Assembly (NCBI RefSeq): GCF_963169125.1
Contig: NC_084794.1
Location: forward strand, 87,961,018-88,025,017
Length of the DNA stretch: 64,000 nucleotides
Direction of reading: 5' to 3'
From: Humulus lupulus
Lineage: Eukaryota > Streptophyta > Magnoliopsida > Rosales > Cannabaceae
Notes under the pieces: generated by a model
Told to the model about the DNA's origin: nothing
What the model saw: the letters and a program-made list of their open reading frames with translations, nothing else
The model's database searches: none
Made by a program: the position numbers and the translations under genes
Shown here: positions 22,754 through 35,962 of the stretch, in pieces
Layout: each line of letters begins with the position of its first letter
Numbering within the stretch: the stretch's first letter is position 1

Positions 22754-25156
22754 TGCAACGACCCAAAATCACTAATAAGGCTTAAGGGCCTTGATTAGTG
22801 TGCCGGGAGGGCATAATTGATTTATGTATGATTTAAATGATTAAATGCATGATTATATGGATATGTGAAATGCATGTTTATGAGTATTAATATGCATGTG
22901 GGCCCTGTTTAGCTTATAGGGACATATTTGTAATTTTGGCCCGTTGAGGGCATAAATGTGATTATTTGTGGTAAATTGTTGAGACCACATTATTATGTGG
23001 ATATATTTGCAGCATATGGTTCGAGGCGATCCTAGTGAGCGGTTTGGCGAAATAGTCTCAGTGGGGATTTATACCCAGCTCGGGGAAGCCTGGTGGGGGT
23101 ATTTTCGGAAATATATTGGAGATTATTAGACATTGGGTAAATAATTGGTGATTAATGGAATGACGAGATTTAAGTGGTAAATATTAGGAACACTTGAGGA
23201 ATTTGTGGGAATTGGGAACAAATGACAATTATACCCCTAGTTCAAGTTAAATGTTAGTTTTATTTTGGGAGGGCAAAATGGTCTTTTCCTAAATTAAGGA
23301 TATAATCAGGTTTTATTTTGGAATAAGGTAGAAGGTTGTAGATTAAAGAAGAAAAACAGAAAGCTCTCTCTCTCTCTCTTTCTGTAACGATTTCTTCTCT
23401 CTCTCTCGCTGTCTCTCTCACTCTTGCTACCATTTGAACTTCAAGTTAAGGACTCAAGAGGAGCTTAGGCTAAGTATTGAGGCTGTGATATTTGAGGTAA
23501 TTGAAGGAGAATTAACCTGGATTGGTGTGAAGATTCAGCTGAGAATTGGGTCTCCATTTGAGGTAAAATTATTGTTCTAAATTTTTGAGTTTTGTTGAGT
23601 AGTTAAGTTGAATTTTAAGTTCTTGAGTGTGGGTTTAGTGAAGAATTTGGCTGAGTTTAAGAGGGGATAATATCTGTTGAATTTGGTTATGATCTTAGTT
23701 TTGTGGCTAAGGTTTTGAGGATCAAAATTGGTGATTAATTCCTAAGTTTGTAGCTTGTTTGATGATTTAATTGGGGAGGTTTTAAGGGAGAATTCTGGGT
23801 TGTGTTTGGGTGTTCTTGGCTGGGAGAAGGAGGAGAAAACCCAGGTTTTCTCTAGGTTCACAGGGCACGCCGTGACCTAGCATGGGGGGGGGGGTCGCGG
23901 TGTGTGTGGTCCTTCTGGCCTAGGGAGCTCTCTGACTTGGGGGCGCATCGCGACTTGCTGGGCCAAGTCGCGACCCGCCTCCCCTTTGGCTTGGGAGGTT
24001 GCTCTCTGACTTGGGTCAAGTCGTGACTTGCTAAGCCAAGTCGCGACCCGCCTGGGAGTTTTGAGCTTTGAAGTGTTCTAAGTATTATTAGGGCTCGGAG
24101 GGTTCGAACCTATGGGCTCGGGACAATTTCTACTACCCGCTTTAGTAGAAATTGAGGTCCCAGAGGCTAGTTTTGTTCCCTAGGTATTTTATTTCTTATT
24201 GGAAGTTGATGGATGTCAATGACCTTTGTGACTAGGTTTATCGATGAGGCTCAAGGCTAAGGATCGTGCTCGGAACCAGTTCACTTTCTCTGCTCAGAAT
24301 CAAAGGTAAGAAAACCGCACCCGTTTGTGTGGCTATGTTGGGACTAAGGGTTCCTTATACTTGTTTACAATGTTGTATAATTGTGTTATGCCATGTGAGC
24401 ATGAAATAAACGACCTAAGAGTGTCGGAATTGATACTTGTGCATAGGACGCGGCTCGGCCACTAGTATCTGAGGTTAACTATATAATCACTGAGCTCGGC
24501 CTAAGTGAGCTGGAGTCAGTGGGATAAACAGAGGGTGTGGCCTAAGGGTGCCGACCCTGGGAATTATTTGATTGATTTACTGTTGTTAATCTGATGATTA
24601 TGGCGTGCTGATTACCTGGATGAGAGATTATTGATTTGTTGATTGATATCACTGATTATGTGAACGCTATGGTCTACTGAATATCTGGTTAATGTTTTGT
24701 GAATTATTTGATTACTGTTGTTGGTTATGCTTTGTATTATGGTTTTCTTACTGGGCCTTGGCTCACAGGTGCTACGTGGTGCAGGTAAAGGCAAGGGTAA
24801 GCTGGACAACCCTGAATTGGAGAGATCTGGGGCTAGAATGTACATAGTCGGCTGCTCGGCCGCCACGACTGATGGATGATACAGGGACAGGAGGACCTAA
24901 GATGCCTATTTTGCCATTAGAGTGGCTTGTGGTTGTACATAACCTTAGAAGTTTTGTAAACTGTTCTTTAACCCTAATTTTGGGATCCCGTTTGATACAT
25001 TTATTTAAATGAAATTTTATCTTTTATGACCAAAATCTTTTAACCCTAGTTCGATTATAGTTTTAGTGTCACATTTTTAACTAAATGACTTGATTAATAA
25101 GTCTTGCACCTTTATAAACACATAGTGTAACAATCTTGGTTATCCAGGGCGTTACA
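22754..25156 (+). repeat. 3' LTR of E4 (2403 bp)
   Basis: Starts TGCAACGACCC (an expected TGTAAC with one change) and ends CAGGGCGTTACA. It contains a CT-rich patch near 23365-23420 that could serve as a pyrimidine-patch promoter, an 11-base G run near 23885, and the intron-like module 24306-24784. Its 3' 650 bases match, in reverse, the start of the E9 LTR. Confidence 0.88.
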
Positions 25157-27402
25157 ATGTCTCTCCTCCCACCATCGCTAAGGGAAGAAAACCCAGCCAA
25201 CCACCTCCACCAGCTAAGCCGGAGGTGGTTAACGCTTTGAAGGCCACTTTGGCGACTCAAGGGCTGCAAGTGAACCCTCATGGAGAAATACCACTTAGGC
25301 AGCCAGCTATCATGCCACGCATGCATCTAGTTGGAATGCCACTCTCTTCGCTAGTGAGCGTGCTTCTCGAGCACCCCATTGACATGGTGCAAGACCCATT
25401 AGCTGGCGTGCCACTCGTGCACCTCGCTGGAGTTGGAGCCCCACCCGTGCCTCAAGACTGTGGGAAAGGGAAATTTGAAGGGGATCCTTCTCATAAGAGA
25501 AAGAGGACTCGTCGGGCCTCTGAGCCCAGGTAGGTTCCGAGAAGGGCTAGTGACCTACAGGATCATGGTGCCCAAGGACACCGCCAGGCTGCTAGCGACC
25601 GTAGAGCCCAGGGCCTTCCTCACAGGCATGTTGCGACAGACCGCGCCAGGCTTCGATGTGGTGTCCTGCCAACACCTCGTCAGCCTCAAAGAAACCCTAA
25701 CCAAGAGGCCAATAAGAGAAACATATCCACCAACTGAGGACAGGAATTAGCGTCTCTGTTAATAATGAATACGTAGATTCCGAGGGGTAGACAGAAGTGG
25801 GATACGTCGAGGACGGTGCTCACCACCGCGCATAGCCCGACCTGCGAAATGATCTAAATGCTCGCAGACACAGAGCAACTCCCGAGGACTGCCCCGGGAG
25901 ATGATAGAAACCAAACCTCATAGACAATTTTAATGATCGGAGGAGAGAAAACCCAGCACAAAGTGCCAACCAAGAATACGGCCCTTCCACACAGATTTGG
26001 AGAGATTGAAGAGGATAATTCTTAAAATGGCCCGGAGACAAGGCTATGACTCTGAGTCGGAGGATGAAGATGGGGAGCCTTGTGCTCCTCACATTATAGA
26101 TGCCCCATTGCCTCATGGCTTCAAGATGCCAGACATCACTCTATACAGTGGAGGAACATATCCCACTGACCATCTCTCGAATTTCAACCGATTGATGTTG
26201 GTTCACCGAGTCTCCGAGGACACCAAATGCCGCATCTTCCTGTTGACCTTAACGGGAGCAACAGACGAGTGGTTTAAGAAGCACCGACCAGGATCCATCC
26301 ATTCATAGCAATAACTCTCCACCTTTTTCCGAAGATAATTCATAGCTGCTCAGAAGGTAAATTTGGAGGTCAATGTTTTGGCCAATATAAAGCAAGAACC
26401 TCTTGAAACCTTTAAAGTTTACATCAAGAACTTGAAGGAGGAAGCAGCCAGGACCAAGAGTGTCAACGATGGTCAACAACTGATGGCCTTACAAGCTGGC
26501 ATCTGAGCAGGTTCTCCGCTATGGGATGTTCTCCAGCGGAGAGGATGCCACAGGCTCGACGACTTCATATGTTAGGCCCAAGAGTATATTAACTGGGAAG
26601 ATGCCCAAATCAGAGCATTCAGAGGACCAGTTTCCTTCCTTGCTCCAGCAATCCCAAATGCAGTGATTCCGGGACCCCACTTCTCGCCATACACTTCCAC
26701 GCAAACGAGTGTTATGAGTGCACCACAGTACAACCCAGCCATTCCACAAGCTGGTTTCAGTGCCGATCCTTTCGGCTATGGAGTAGCTCCCACCGGATAC
26801 AATGCTTTTCAGCTTGCATTCAATGTTGGAACAGTGGCTCCAGCTCTATCAGCAGTACCTAGTGAGACCCCCAACGGGAGAAAACGTGGGGGTAAAGGCA
26901 AGGGCAACAAGCCCAAGAGAACTGGTACTCCTGACGAGAAGTACACTCCTCAGTACTCCAAGTACACAGACTTGGTGGACACTCGTGAAAACATTTTCCT
27001 GGCCATGGAGGAGAAAATCCACTACCGGAAGCCTCAACCTATCAGGAGGGATCGAGAGAAAAGAGATTCCTCAAAGTTCTGTCGATTTCACAACGACATT
27101 GGACATCACACCAACAAGTGCAGACAACTTCATGATGAGATTTAGAATCTCATAAAAGTGGGGTATCTCAACTAGTATGCCAGGGCCGGAGCACACCCTG
27201 CTCAGGCCCCAACTACAGTCATGCCTTTGCAGCAGGTGGCACCGCCTCAAGCCCTAGGCCAAGTGCCTTTGGCACCACAACAACTAGTAGCCCATGGACT
27301 TCCCCCAGTGAATGGGATAGTAGGAACTATCTCTGGAGGACCCCACCTAGGGGAGCACCTTAAGGGGCTCACAAAATCACTATGCACGGGCCCTGAACCA
27401 TG
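25157..27402 (+). pseudogene. gag: E6 gag
   Basis: The N-terminal region is Pro-rich (PSQPPPPAKPEVVNALKA) and then low-complexity Arg/Gln-rich sequence with several stops. After a frame change near 25990 comes the Tat gag core (a VSEDTKCRIFLLTLTGATD segment near 26210, EPLETFKVYIKNLKEEA near 26400) and a CCHC-like motif FCRFHNDIGHHTNKC near 27085. The order matches gag of E2. Stops after 26300 and near 27143 and 27174 break it. A further frameshift near 27380 separates it from the protease. Confidence 0.8.
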
Positions 27403-27410
27403 ACGATGAA

Positions 27411-28001
27411 GTGTTGGCACTAGCTCAACTCCCAGCACAAATGCCTCGGATGAAGGATCATGTCATCACCTTCTCTGAGAACGATGCTCGAAGAGTGCAC
27501 TTCCCCCACCACGATCCTTTGGTGATCGAGAACCAGCATTCAAATAAGATAGTTGCTTTGATCTTGGTGGACAATGGGAGTTCTGTGAACATCCTATTCA
27601 AGTCAGCCTTCGAGAAAATTGGGTTGACTAGTGACTTGTCCCCATGAACCTCCACCCTTTATGGGTTCTCGGGAGAAGGTCTAATTCCAATGGGGCAGAT
27701 TAAGCTTCCAGTGAAATTTGGTGAAGTGCCACGGTAGGCCTTTAAGTATTGTACCTTTGTTGTCGTGGTCTGCTCCTCCGCTTACAATGCCATCCTAGGA
27801 CGTCCGACCTTGGTGAAGTTTGGGGCAGTCACTTCAATACACCAATTGTGTATGAAGTTTCCCACAGAGGCGGGAATAGGTACTGTTCGCGGGGACCAGA
27901 AAGAGGCATGTCGATGCTACAATGTGTCACTAAAACATCCAGTTTTGGTTGTTGAAGCAGCAGCCCCCATGCAGCCTCCTCCCGAGGAGATGGAGGTCTA
28001 G
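27411..28001 (+). pseudogene. pro: E6 protease
   Basis: The active-site segment reads LVDNGSSVNILF, so the catalytic aspartate is kept although threonine is replaced. A TGA near 27645 and a TAG near 27735 interrupt it at sites where Arg and Gln fit. The domain then continues (NAILGRPTLVKFGAV) to a TAG at 27999-28001, which lies at nearly the same place as the TAG separating PR from RT in E2. Confidence 0.8.
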
Positions 28002-29500
28002 GCTATTCAAGAAGAAAGGGAGTCCAACGAGTTGGACCCTAGGGTTGGAGAAGAAAGGGATATTGAGCCCATGGAAGAGGCTGAAGAAGTCATTCTTGAT
28101 GACTCCAACCTCGAAAGAAAAACTAAGGTTGGGAAGAACCTCATGGCAGAGGTCCGAGAAGCTTTGGTGAGCTCTCTCAAGGAAAACCAGGATGTATTTG
28201 CCTGGTACCACTCTTATATGATGGGCATTGATCCCAACATTATTTGTCACACCTTGAATATAGATCCAAACGTTGCCCCGGTGCAACAGAATAGGAGGAC
28301 TATAGACTCGACTAGGGCGAAAGCCATGAAGGAAGAGGTCTACAAGCTTCTCGAGAATGGTTTCATCCAAGATGTTCAATACCCTAAGTGGTAGTCAAAC
28401 CCAGTCCTGGTTCCTAAGCCTAATGACACATGGAGGACATGCATCAGCTTCTCCAACCTTAACAAGGCTTTGCCAAAGGGTTGCTTTCCTTTGCCAAAGA
28501 TCGATCAGATGGTCAAAGCTACCTCTAGGTATGAGCTTTTGTCCTTCATGGATGCTTATCAGGGTATAATCAATTCTCAATGCATGTCGCAGACCAGGAG
28601 CACACCATTTTATGAAAAGACAAAGACATCTACTGTTATATGGTGATGCCTTTCGATCTCAAGAATGTTGGTGCCACGTATCAGACGTTAGTAAACTGGA
28701 TGTTGAAAAACTAGCTTGGTAGAAACATGAAGGTTTACATGGACAACATGCTGGTGAAGTCAAGGACAACGCTCGACCACGTGAAAGATTTGGCGAAAGC
28801 ATTCTTAGTCCTCCGCAAATTCGCGATGAAGTTAAATCCCCATAAATGCACTTTTGGAGTGGCCTCTGGGAAATTCCTGGGATTTATAGTTAGTGCCCGA
28901 GGAATAGAGGCTAATCCCAAGAAGATCAAAGCCTTGATAGAGATGCCATCCCCCATAAAGCACAAGGATGTACAATGCCTGACTGGTCAGATCACAGCTC
29001 TTAACCTCTTTGTCTCCAAGGAAACCGATAAATGCATTCACTTCTTCAACACCCTCTAAGGAGGTCAAAGGATTAAATGGACAAAAGAGTGTGAACATGC
29101 ATTCCAACAGTTGAAGGCACACATGGCGAATTTTCCCATATTGTCGAAGCCTATAGACGAAGAACCCCTCCTCCTCTATATGGCTATCTCTGAGAATGCC
29201 ATAAGTGATGCCTTAGTCTATGAGGAAGGTTATGTCCAACACCCTGTGGATCGTGAGCAAAAGACTCCTCGAAGCAGAGTCGAGGTATCCGGTCATGGAG
29301 AAGCTGACTTTTTGCCTGATGATAGCTTCTCGTAAGCTAAGGCCCTACTTTCAGGCATATCCTATTAGGGTCTTCACTAATAAGCCCTTAAGGCAAGTCC
29401 TCCAAAAGTCAGAGTCCTTCGGGAGACTCCTCAAGTGGGTGGTTGAACTGAGTTAGTTCAACATCACTTACCATCTGAGGAAAACCATAAGGAAAATCGC
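28002..29500 (+). pseudogene. pol: E6 reverse transcriptase and first RNase H
   Basis: The frame runs from the PR-RT linker through the RT fingers (NPVLVPKPNDTWRTC) and FPLPKIDQMV. A one-base deletion near 28560 disrupts the conserved YSGYNQ motif. The catalytic box reads YMDNM where YVDDM is expected; the Asp-to-Asn change alone would inactivate RT. The first RNase H follows to about 29460 with another frameshift near 29230 (VSKRLLEAESRYP in the new frame). Confidence 0.82.
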
Positions 29501-30944
29501 TAGCATAATTTATTGCCGAGTGCACGAGAACACATGAGAGACCCGAGGAGGCCCAAGTGGTTGGGCCCATATGGAAGCTATTTGTCGATGGGTCCTCCAA
29601 TGAGAATGGAGCCGGAGCATGCCTCATCTTGGTGTCCCCTGAGGGGTACATGTTTCACAATGCTTTGAGGTTTGGCTTTGACACCTCAAACAACGAAGCT
29701 AAGTATGAGACACTTATTGGCGGACTTCGAGTAGCCCTAGAGCTCAAGGCTGAGGGTCTCGAGAATTTCAGTGATTCTCAGCTCATTGTGAACTAGGTCC
29801 TCAGAGAGTATCAGGCCTGTGGGACCAAGATGGCTACTTATTTAGCCAAGACCCAAGAGAGGCTACACATTTTCAGAAGGTTTACCATCCGACAAGTGCC
29901 ACATGAACTGAATTCTAATGTTGACGCCCTGGCTAAGCTTGGTACCACCAAGGATGCATAGTTGATAAAAGTGGTAATGATAGACTAATTGGCCTCTCCA
30001 AAAATTTCAGCTCCCGAGGAGGCAGAGGTGGTCCAGCCCCAGGACATTTGGATGAAACCAATTGTAAAGTACCTTGTCTCCTGAGAGTTGCCGCAGGAAA
30101 AAAAAGTGGCTCGAAAGTTACTTTACCAGGCGCCTCGGTACGTGATCATGGAGAATAAGTTGTACAGACGAGGATATTCATTACCGCTACTCCGGTGTGT
30201 GTCTGAGCAGGAAGCCAGACTCATCCTCTGAGAGGTGCATGAGGGCTTTTGTGGGGATCACACTGGGGGCCAGAGCCTCGCCAAGAAGTTTTTGAGACAA
30301 GGGTACTTCTAACACACAATTAATGATGATTCAATGGATTGCGTCAAGAAGTCTGACAAGTGCCAACATTACGCCAACATCCTCCGAGCTCCTCCAAATG
30401 AGCACACACAGATGACAAGTCCTTGGCCCTTCATAGTGTGGGGCATTGATTTAACTGGATCCTTACCCACGGGAAAAGAAGGAGAAAATTACGCTATTGT
30501 GGTGGTCGACTACTTCAAGAAGTGGGTCAAGGTCAAACCTCTCGCTACCATCACCTCCAAGAAGGCGTTGGGCATCATCATCAAGAATATCGTTTGCCGC
30601 TTCGAGCTCCCAAGGAAGATAGTCTCCGAAAATGACTTGCAGTTTGGCAGCGAATTGTTCACTGAATTTTGTCAAAGGCACGGAGTCATGAAGAGTTTCT
30701 CCTTCGTAGCTCACCCCAGTCAAACAGACAAGTGGAAGCGGTCAACAAGACACTTAAGGCTACTTTGAAGAAAATGATAGAATAGGCGAAATGCGCTTGG
30801 CCCGAGGAGCTACCTAAAGTATTGTGGAGCTACCACACCACTGCTAACACCTTTACTGGCCAATCACAATTCTCCATGGCCTACGGTTAGGAAGCCATGC
30901 CCCCACTTGAGGCAGCAATCTCCATGCACCGAAGGGACACTAAC
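29501..30944 (+). pseudogene. pol: E6 archaeal RNase H and integrase, truncated by E7
   Basis: WKLFVDGSSNENGAG near 29565 opens the second RNase H; its acidic residues (D, then NNEAKYETL, then FSDSQL) are present. Integrase follows: zinc-binding HEGFCGDHTGG and DKCQHYA, the catalytic core WGIDLTGSLPTGKEG and IVSENDLQFGS. The glutamate helix appears near 30730 after a small frameshift, then ELPKVLWSYHTT. The frame stops at 30944 (HRRDT) at the E7 boundary. Confidence 0.85.
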
Positions 30945-33280
30945 TGTAACATCCTGGTTAACCAAGAGTTGTTACACTGTGTGTTTAAAATAGTGCTTAA
31001 CTCGCTAAGCAAGTTGTTTGAACTTAAATGTGTAATTAAAGACTAAGTCAAGTTCAGGTATTAAAAGATTTGGTCAACAAAATGATTATTTTTCATTAAA
31101 ATATTAAGTTTATACACGGGATCCCAAATTTAGGTTACAGACTTGTAAAAGAAAATTAGAATACAACTTAGTCGTCCTAAGCGGCAAAACAAAGTTTAAC
31201 CCTAGTTCCTCCCAAGCTATCCCGACCGTGGAAATTGAGCAGGCTGCATATGTACACACCGCCCCTGAAGCTCTCCAACTCATGGCTGGTCCCGCTATCC
31301 CTTTCCCTTACCTGCACCATGTAGCACCCGTGAGTGAAGGCTCACCAAGAAAACTTAAACCAGCATGCACAATTAGGCAACAATATAAACGTAGTAAACA
31401 TAAATCATCAGATTCAATTAACAATAGGATATAAGTAACCAACCAATAGTAATATTCAACTAAGTCAAATACGTAAACCAAACTCATCAATCAATAGAAA
31501 TGATTAAGTGTGAACCACACTTCTGTTTATGGTATAATATCCAGGCCCAGCGCCCTTAGGCTGAGTCCCATGGTCTCTTAGCTGACCCCGACACCCTTAG
31601 ACTGGGTTGCGTTCCACACGCTTTCTATCGGCCCCCGACACCCTTAGGCCTCCTTGCAAACATATATAATCACAAATGCACAATGCATAGAAAGTAATCA
31701 ATGACAACATATACAAGCGTGCCCATCCAGATATTCTCAGCTACAGATATGTTCATATTTATATTATATTCATTAATAGGGGTTTAAGCCCCATTCACAA
31801 CTCGGGTGCAGTTTTCTTACCTCAAGTCCCGAGTAGCTAGCGTATGGCAGCCCCGAGCACGATGCCTAATCCTGAGCCCTTGCAGTATAACCTAGTCATA
31901 ATGCGATAATGGATAACCATTAAAATCCTAAACCAATTAAAAGCTTTGGAATATTATACTAGTCTCCGGGATCTCTAATTATACTAAACCGAGTAGTAGA
32001 ATTTGTCCTAAGCGCTTAGGTTTAAGTCCCCGAGCCTAAAAACCAATCTTGGCTATGGCTGCCTAGGCGAGCCGCAACCTGGCCCTAAGGGTCGCGGCGC
32101 GCCCCAAGTCAGAGGTGCTAGCCTCTTGTCCTAGGGGGAGGCAGGCCGAGACTTGCCCTCTAGGGCTGCGGTGCGCCCACAAGTCAACAAGCCCCCCACA
32201 TGGACTTTTGGGTCACGTGGGCTGCGGCGCCCATGAACTGTGTCACGACACACCCCCGTGAACCCAGAAATCCTTGGGTTTTCTGCATTTTTCTCCAACT
32301 CAAAGCCTCACAATTCAACCGTAAATATATACTCAAGCCAATATTACGTTTAGAAATCTCAATACCACCCTACCAACAACACAAATAGCATATAATATCA
32401 GCTCAAACTTCCTCAAATCCTAAAATAAAAAAACTAACCCAATTATCCCTAAGCATGTCCAAACCCAACCAGAATTTCAGCAGATTAAGACTTACAATCT
32501 TACCTCAGTGCTAGCTTAATTCCTTAGATGTTCCTTGCCTACTCCTAGGTTCAATTCTCTAGTCCCCAAGCTTCAATTCCTCAGCAATTTTCTCAAGTCT
32601 TCAAGTCACCCAAAGATGGAGAGAGAGAGACAAGAACGTGAGAGAGAGGGAGAGGGACTTCTGATATATTCTAACATAATCTAGAGGTTTAATCCATCCA
32701 TATCCTATACCACCAAAATGCCCCTATAATGACTCAGTCCCTTTTATTGCCCATAAGGGCAAAGTGGTCGTTTGCCTCGTTTCTCGCTAATTCCTCGAGT
32801 CATCCTACAAATTCTCAATTAATCTCGCTATGCCCAACTTACAACCAAATACTTGCCCATTACTCGATAAATCCCAAATATACATTAAAATTCCCAAAAT
32901 ACCCCTAAGCTGACCCCGAGCCGGGTATTAAACCCTGCTGTGACTATTCCGCTAATCCGCCCACTAGGATCACCTCGAGCTGTATACTGAAAATATATAT
33001 ATATATATCCACATAATAATTTGGTTCCAACCATTTAACGCATATAATCACAATTATGCCCTCAACGGGCCAAAACTACAAATGTGCCCTTATTATCAAG
33101 AATGGGCCCAAATGCATATTTAATACATGTAAACATGCATTTAAATACATATTATCATATAAATCATGTATGCCACGTAGTCACACATTCATTCAATTAA
33201 TTCAACATGTATATCCCATTATTCCCTCCAGGTACTGTAATCAAGGCACTTAGCCTTAATAGTAAATCCGGGACATTACA
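30945..33280 (-). repeat. 3' LTR of E7 (2336 bp)
   Basis: In plus coordinates it runs TGTAACATCC ... GGGACATTACA, with the polypurine tract ACTATCCCCTCCTT (minus-strand purines) at 33281. It matches 50667-52962 along its length. It includes the intron-like module 31820-31312 (minus), repeated CACCCTTAG motifs at 31545-31650, a GA run near 32620 and an AT run near 32993-33009. Confidence 0.9.
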
Positions 33281-35962
33281 ACTATCCCCTCCTTATTGAA
33301 ATTTCGTCCTCGAAATTTATTCAAACACCTCGGGACACAAATCCCGTGAATCTGACTATAGCCATAGAGTGTAGTCCTTTACCTTTTTATCCCTTAGTAA
33401 CACTCTCACTAGAGTGACAGTCTTATTCTATAAGACTTTATCTTATTTACCATAAATTCATTAGCTTTATCTTGCACAGTAACTCCCACAGAAATTCTAG
33501 GGTCTCCTTACCCCATCAACGGTAATATTTTACACCTCTTTCCTTGACATTGGCACCAGTAACACCTTATGAGCCACGACCCATACTAGGGTAAGGCTAA
33601 TCGGTAGGCCCCTGGCTTAGTCCTTGGTAAGATCTCGGAAGTCTATTAAATCGGGAGTCAAAACTCCTCGTTCTTTCCCAAAATATATTATCCTTTCTAG
33701 TCCACAACACTCGGAGAAATACAAAGTCTCCCATCCTGGAATTCCGTGTTTCCATACTTGAAATTTGCGAACTCTTATGTCCTTTCAAATAGGCAGACAC
33801 TTCTGCCCTAACAATCCTAATAACTTCATTGGTTCCCCGGACCAATTCCGAACCACAATAATTCCTGTCTCTCATTTCATTACTTGGAACGAGTACTTCT
33901 CTCCCATATCTCACTGTATCTTATTTGGATTCACCCTAGCCATTGACTGGCTTCCATCACCATGACTATTAAATCAAGGGACCGTACTTATCTCAATGCC
34001 TCAAATACTTACACATTCGATGTACACTTCTTAAAGTCTAAGTCATTCCTTTAGATTATCAGTCTATCTGAAGGTAACCAATACTTCTAAGTCCCAACCT
34101 TATACTCATTGCTCTCTACAACCTTTTTCCAGAACTTGGGAAATAAAAGGTCTCAGTCCGACACCATCGAATTTGGTGTCCTACGGAGACATACGGTCTC
34201 CCTTCACCCATACACATTATTGTGATACTAGTTCACACGAACTAAAGTGTGTTAACCCAATCTGTTGAATCATAACTTTTCGTATCCGCTCATCTTACCT
34301 GCAGTCTAATGTAATCTACCCTTATAGTTCACAACTATACCCTTTTGTCTTCCAATATAATTTTTTTAGATTTTAACATCCGTTCAAATTTCCTAGATAC
34401 AACAATTATAAGGAGATAGCACAAGACTCATCTATAATCTCTACCTCAATGCCAAGTTCCATCAGATTATTCATCCGATCCTCATACCTTAGCCCATTCA
34501 TACTAAAATGGTAGGATTTTGAACCATTCCTAAAAGATCTTCTCTCTGTATTCCATTGTTCATAGAGGTATATTTTCCAACTATCAACTGCAGGTTCTAT
34601 ACTAATCTTGGTCGCTAGCTTGTTTGACTTTATTGTAATCTGTGACGTCTTATCCAACTGGCACAGACCTTTCTAACTTAAGATGTCAGCTTCCATGTTA
34701 ATTTTTCTCTATGCAATCAATGATTTCCAATGTGAATCACCCATTAGTTCCCATGTGTGCTTTAGTCCCATGGTTATCCCTCTATGGGTGATCAAACACT
34801 TTAATTCTTTATACTAGTGCACACACTACTATTCCATAGGTGCCGTCACTGCACCCTAATCGTGGCTATCTGGCATTACCATCAACCTAATGCCCCATGT
34901 AGAACATTTGTGTTCTCATCCCTTCATCTACCATGAAGCACGAACAACCATCCTTTTCAGTCAGTACACGAGCGCACCCTAGTCTTTGACGCATCGCCCT
35001 ATAGTTTCATGTCTTAAGCAAAGATAGTATCCATCATGTCGTCCTCTTGTATCAGTCCATTACATATAAATTCTAATACCATAGTGTGCTAACCAACCTT
35101 TATTATATCCTCTGAAAATTTGGTACGAAACTATCCATTCAGACCAACTTTAGGTTCTTACATTACCTCAATCTAGGGTATGGCTATCTTCGAAGATGCT
35201 TCAAGTAATAACCGACGTATCTTATCGGTCTCACTGTACTTCTTACCCCTCAGGCGTTCTTTCAGCAATCCCTTTGTGGTTTCTAATCGAATTACTTCAT
35301 ACATGATCCCATCACTTCCCATAACGTGACCTTGAATATCCTTGGAGAAATCAGAGCTTACTCTTTATGGAACCTTACCTGTAACCCAGCTTCCTTAGTC
35401 TTGATACTATCAATGAAGTGGTCATTCACGTTCTGCTTCTAACTGGGAGTAGACCGAAACATCCCTAAAAAATCTGAATATGGCTTGTCCATGTCATTCA
35501 TGTACTCTCTGTTTGTCAAGCTTACCTGTGTCGTTGAAGCATTAGTCAGTTAAGAACCTTCACTGATAATCTATCACATCCTACTTAGCGCAAAAAGTAA
35601 TTCTTGAAATGTCTCTTTCTTTGATCCTCAGCTGCTAATAACCAGATCGAGGATCAATTCCTGAGAGCATTTTCCTACCTTGCAACTGAGCAATTAAACC
35701 CTTCATTCTTAACAAGCGGTGTCGACGTGTCCCATGATGAGATGCTCCGTCTGATCAATCCTCAAATCAAATACTTCTTCAACTAAACCATTAATTATTT
35801 CTGCCAAGCTAATATCGTTCTTCATGATGTTCCTTATACCGATTCTATCCGTACCTCAATCCCGTAGCGTACTCAACGATTCTTTGTGCACCCATCTGAA
35901 CCCTTACTGGCTGATCCAGTCTAACTGATATATTCTAGGTGGTACCTACCACAATATCTAGG
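33281..35962 (-). pseudogene. pol: E7 pol remnants
   Basis: On the minus strand the only sizable frame is 33597-33914, a decayed integrase C-terminus with recognisable pieces (ELVRGTNEVIRIVRAEV, MGDFVFLRV). Near 35610-35680 an RT fragment of the form RSGY.QLRIKERDI is visible. Elsewhere the sequence shows only chromovirus-like snatches broken by stops and indels. No catalytic box is complete. Confidence 0.65.

Larger units (their letters stand above)
19117..25156 (+). mobile_element. E4: chromovirus-like retrotransposon, 3' part
   Basis: Only the end of RNase H, integrase, chromodomain region and 3' LTR are in the window; the 5' part was displaced to the left by E3. S1 is inserted in integrase. 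The 3' LTR ends GTTACA at 25156 and is followed by E6 gag, so E4 sits near the start of E6 gag (likely target duplication ATGTC at 25157-25161). Confidence 0.85.

Noticed and set aside
25157..25161. ATG at 25157 as the true start of E6 gag
   Set aside because: It coincides with the presumed E4 target duplication and is out of phase with the Pro-rich gag frame; the real start is probably left of E4.
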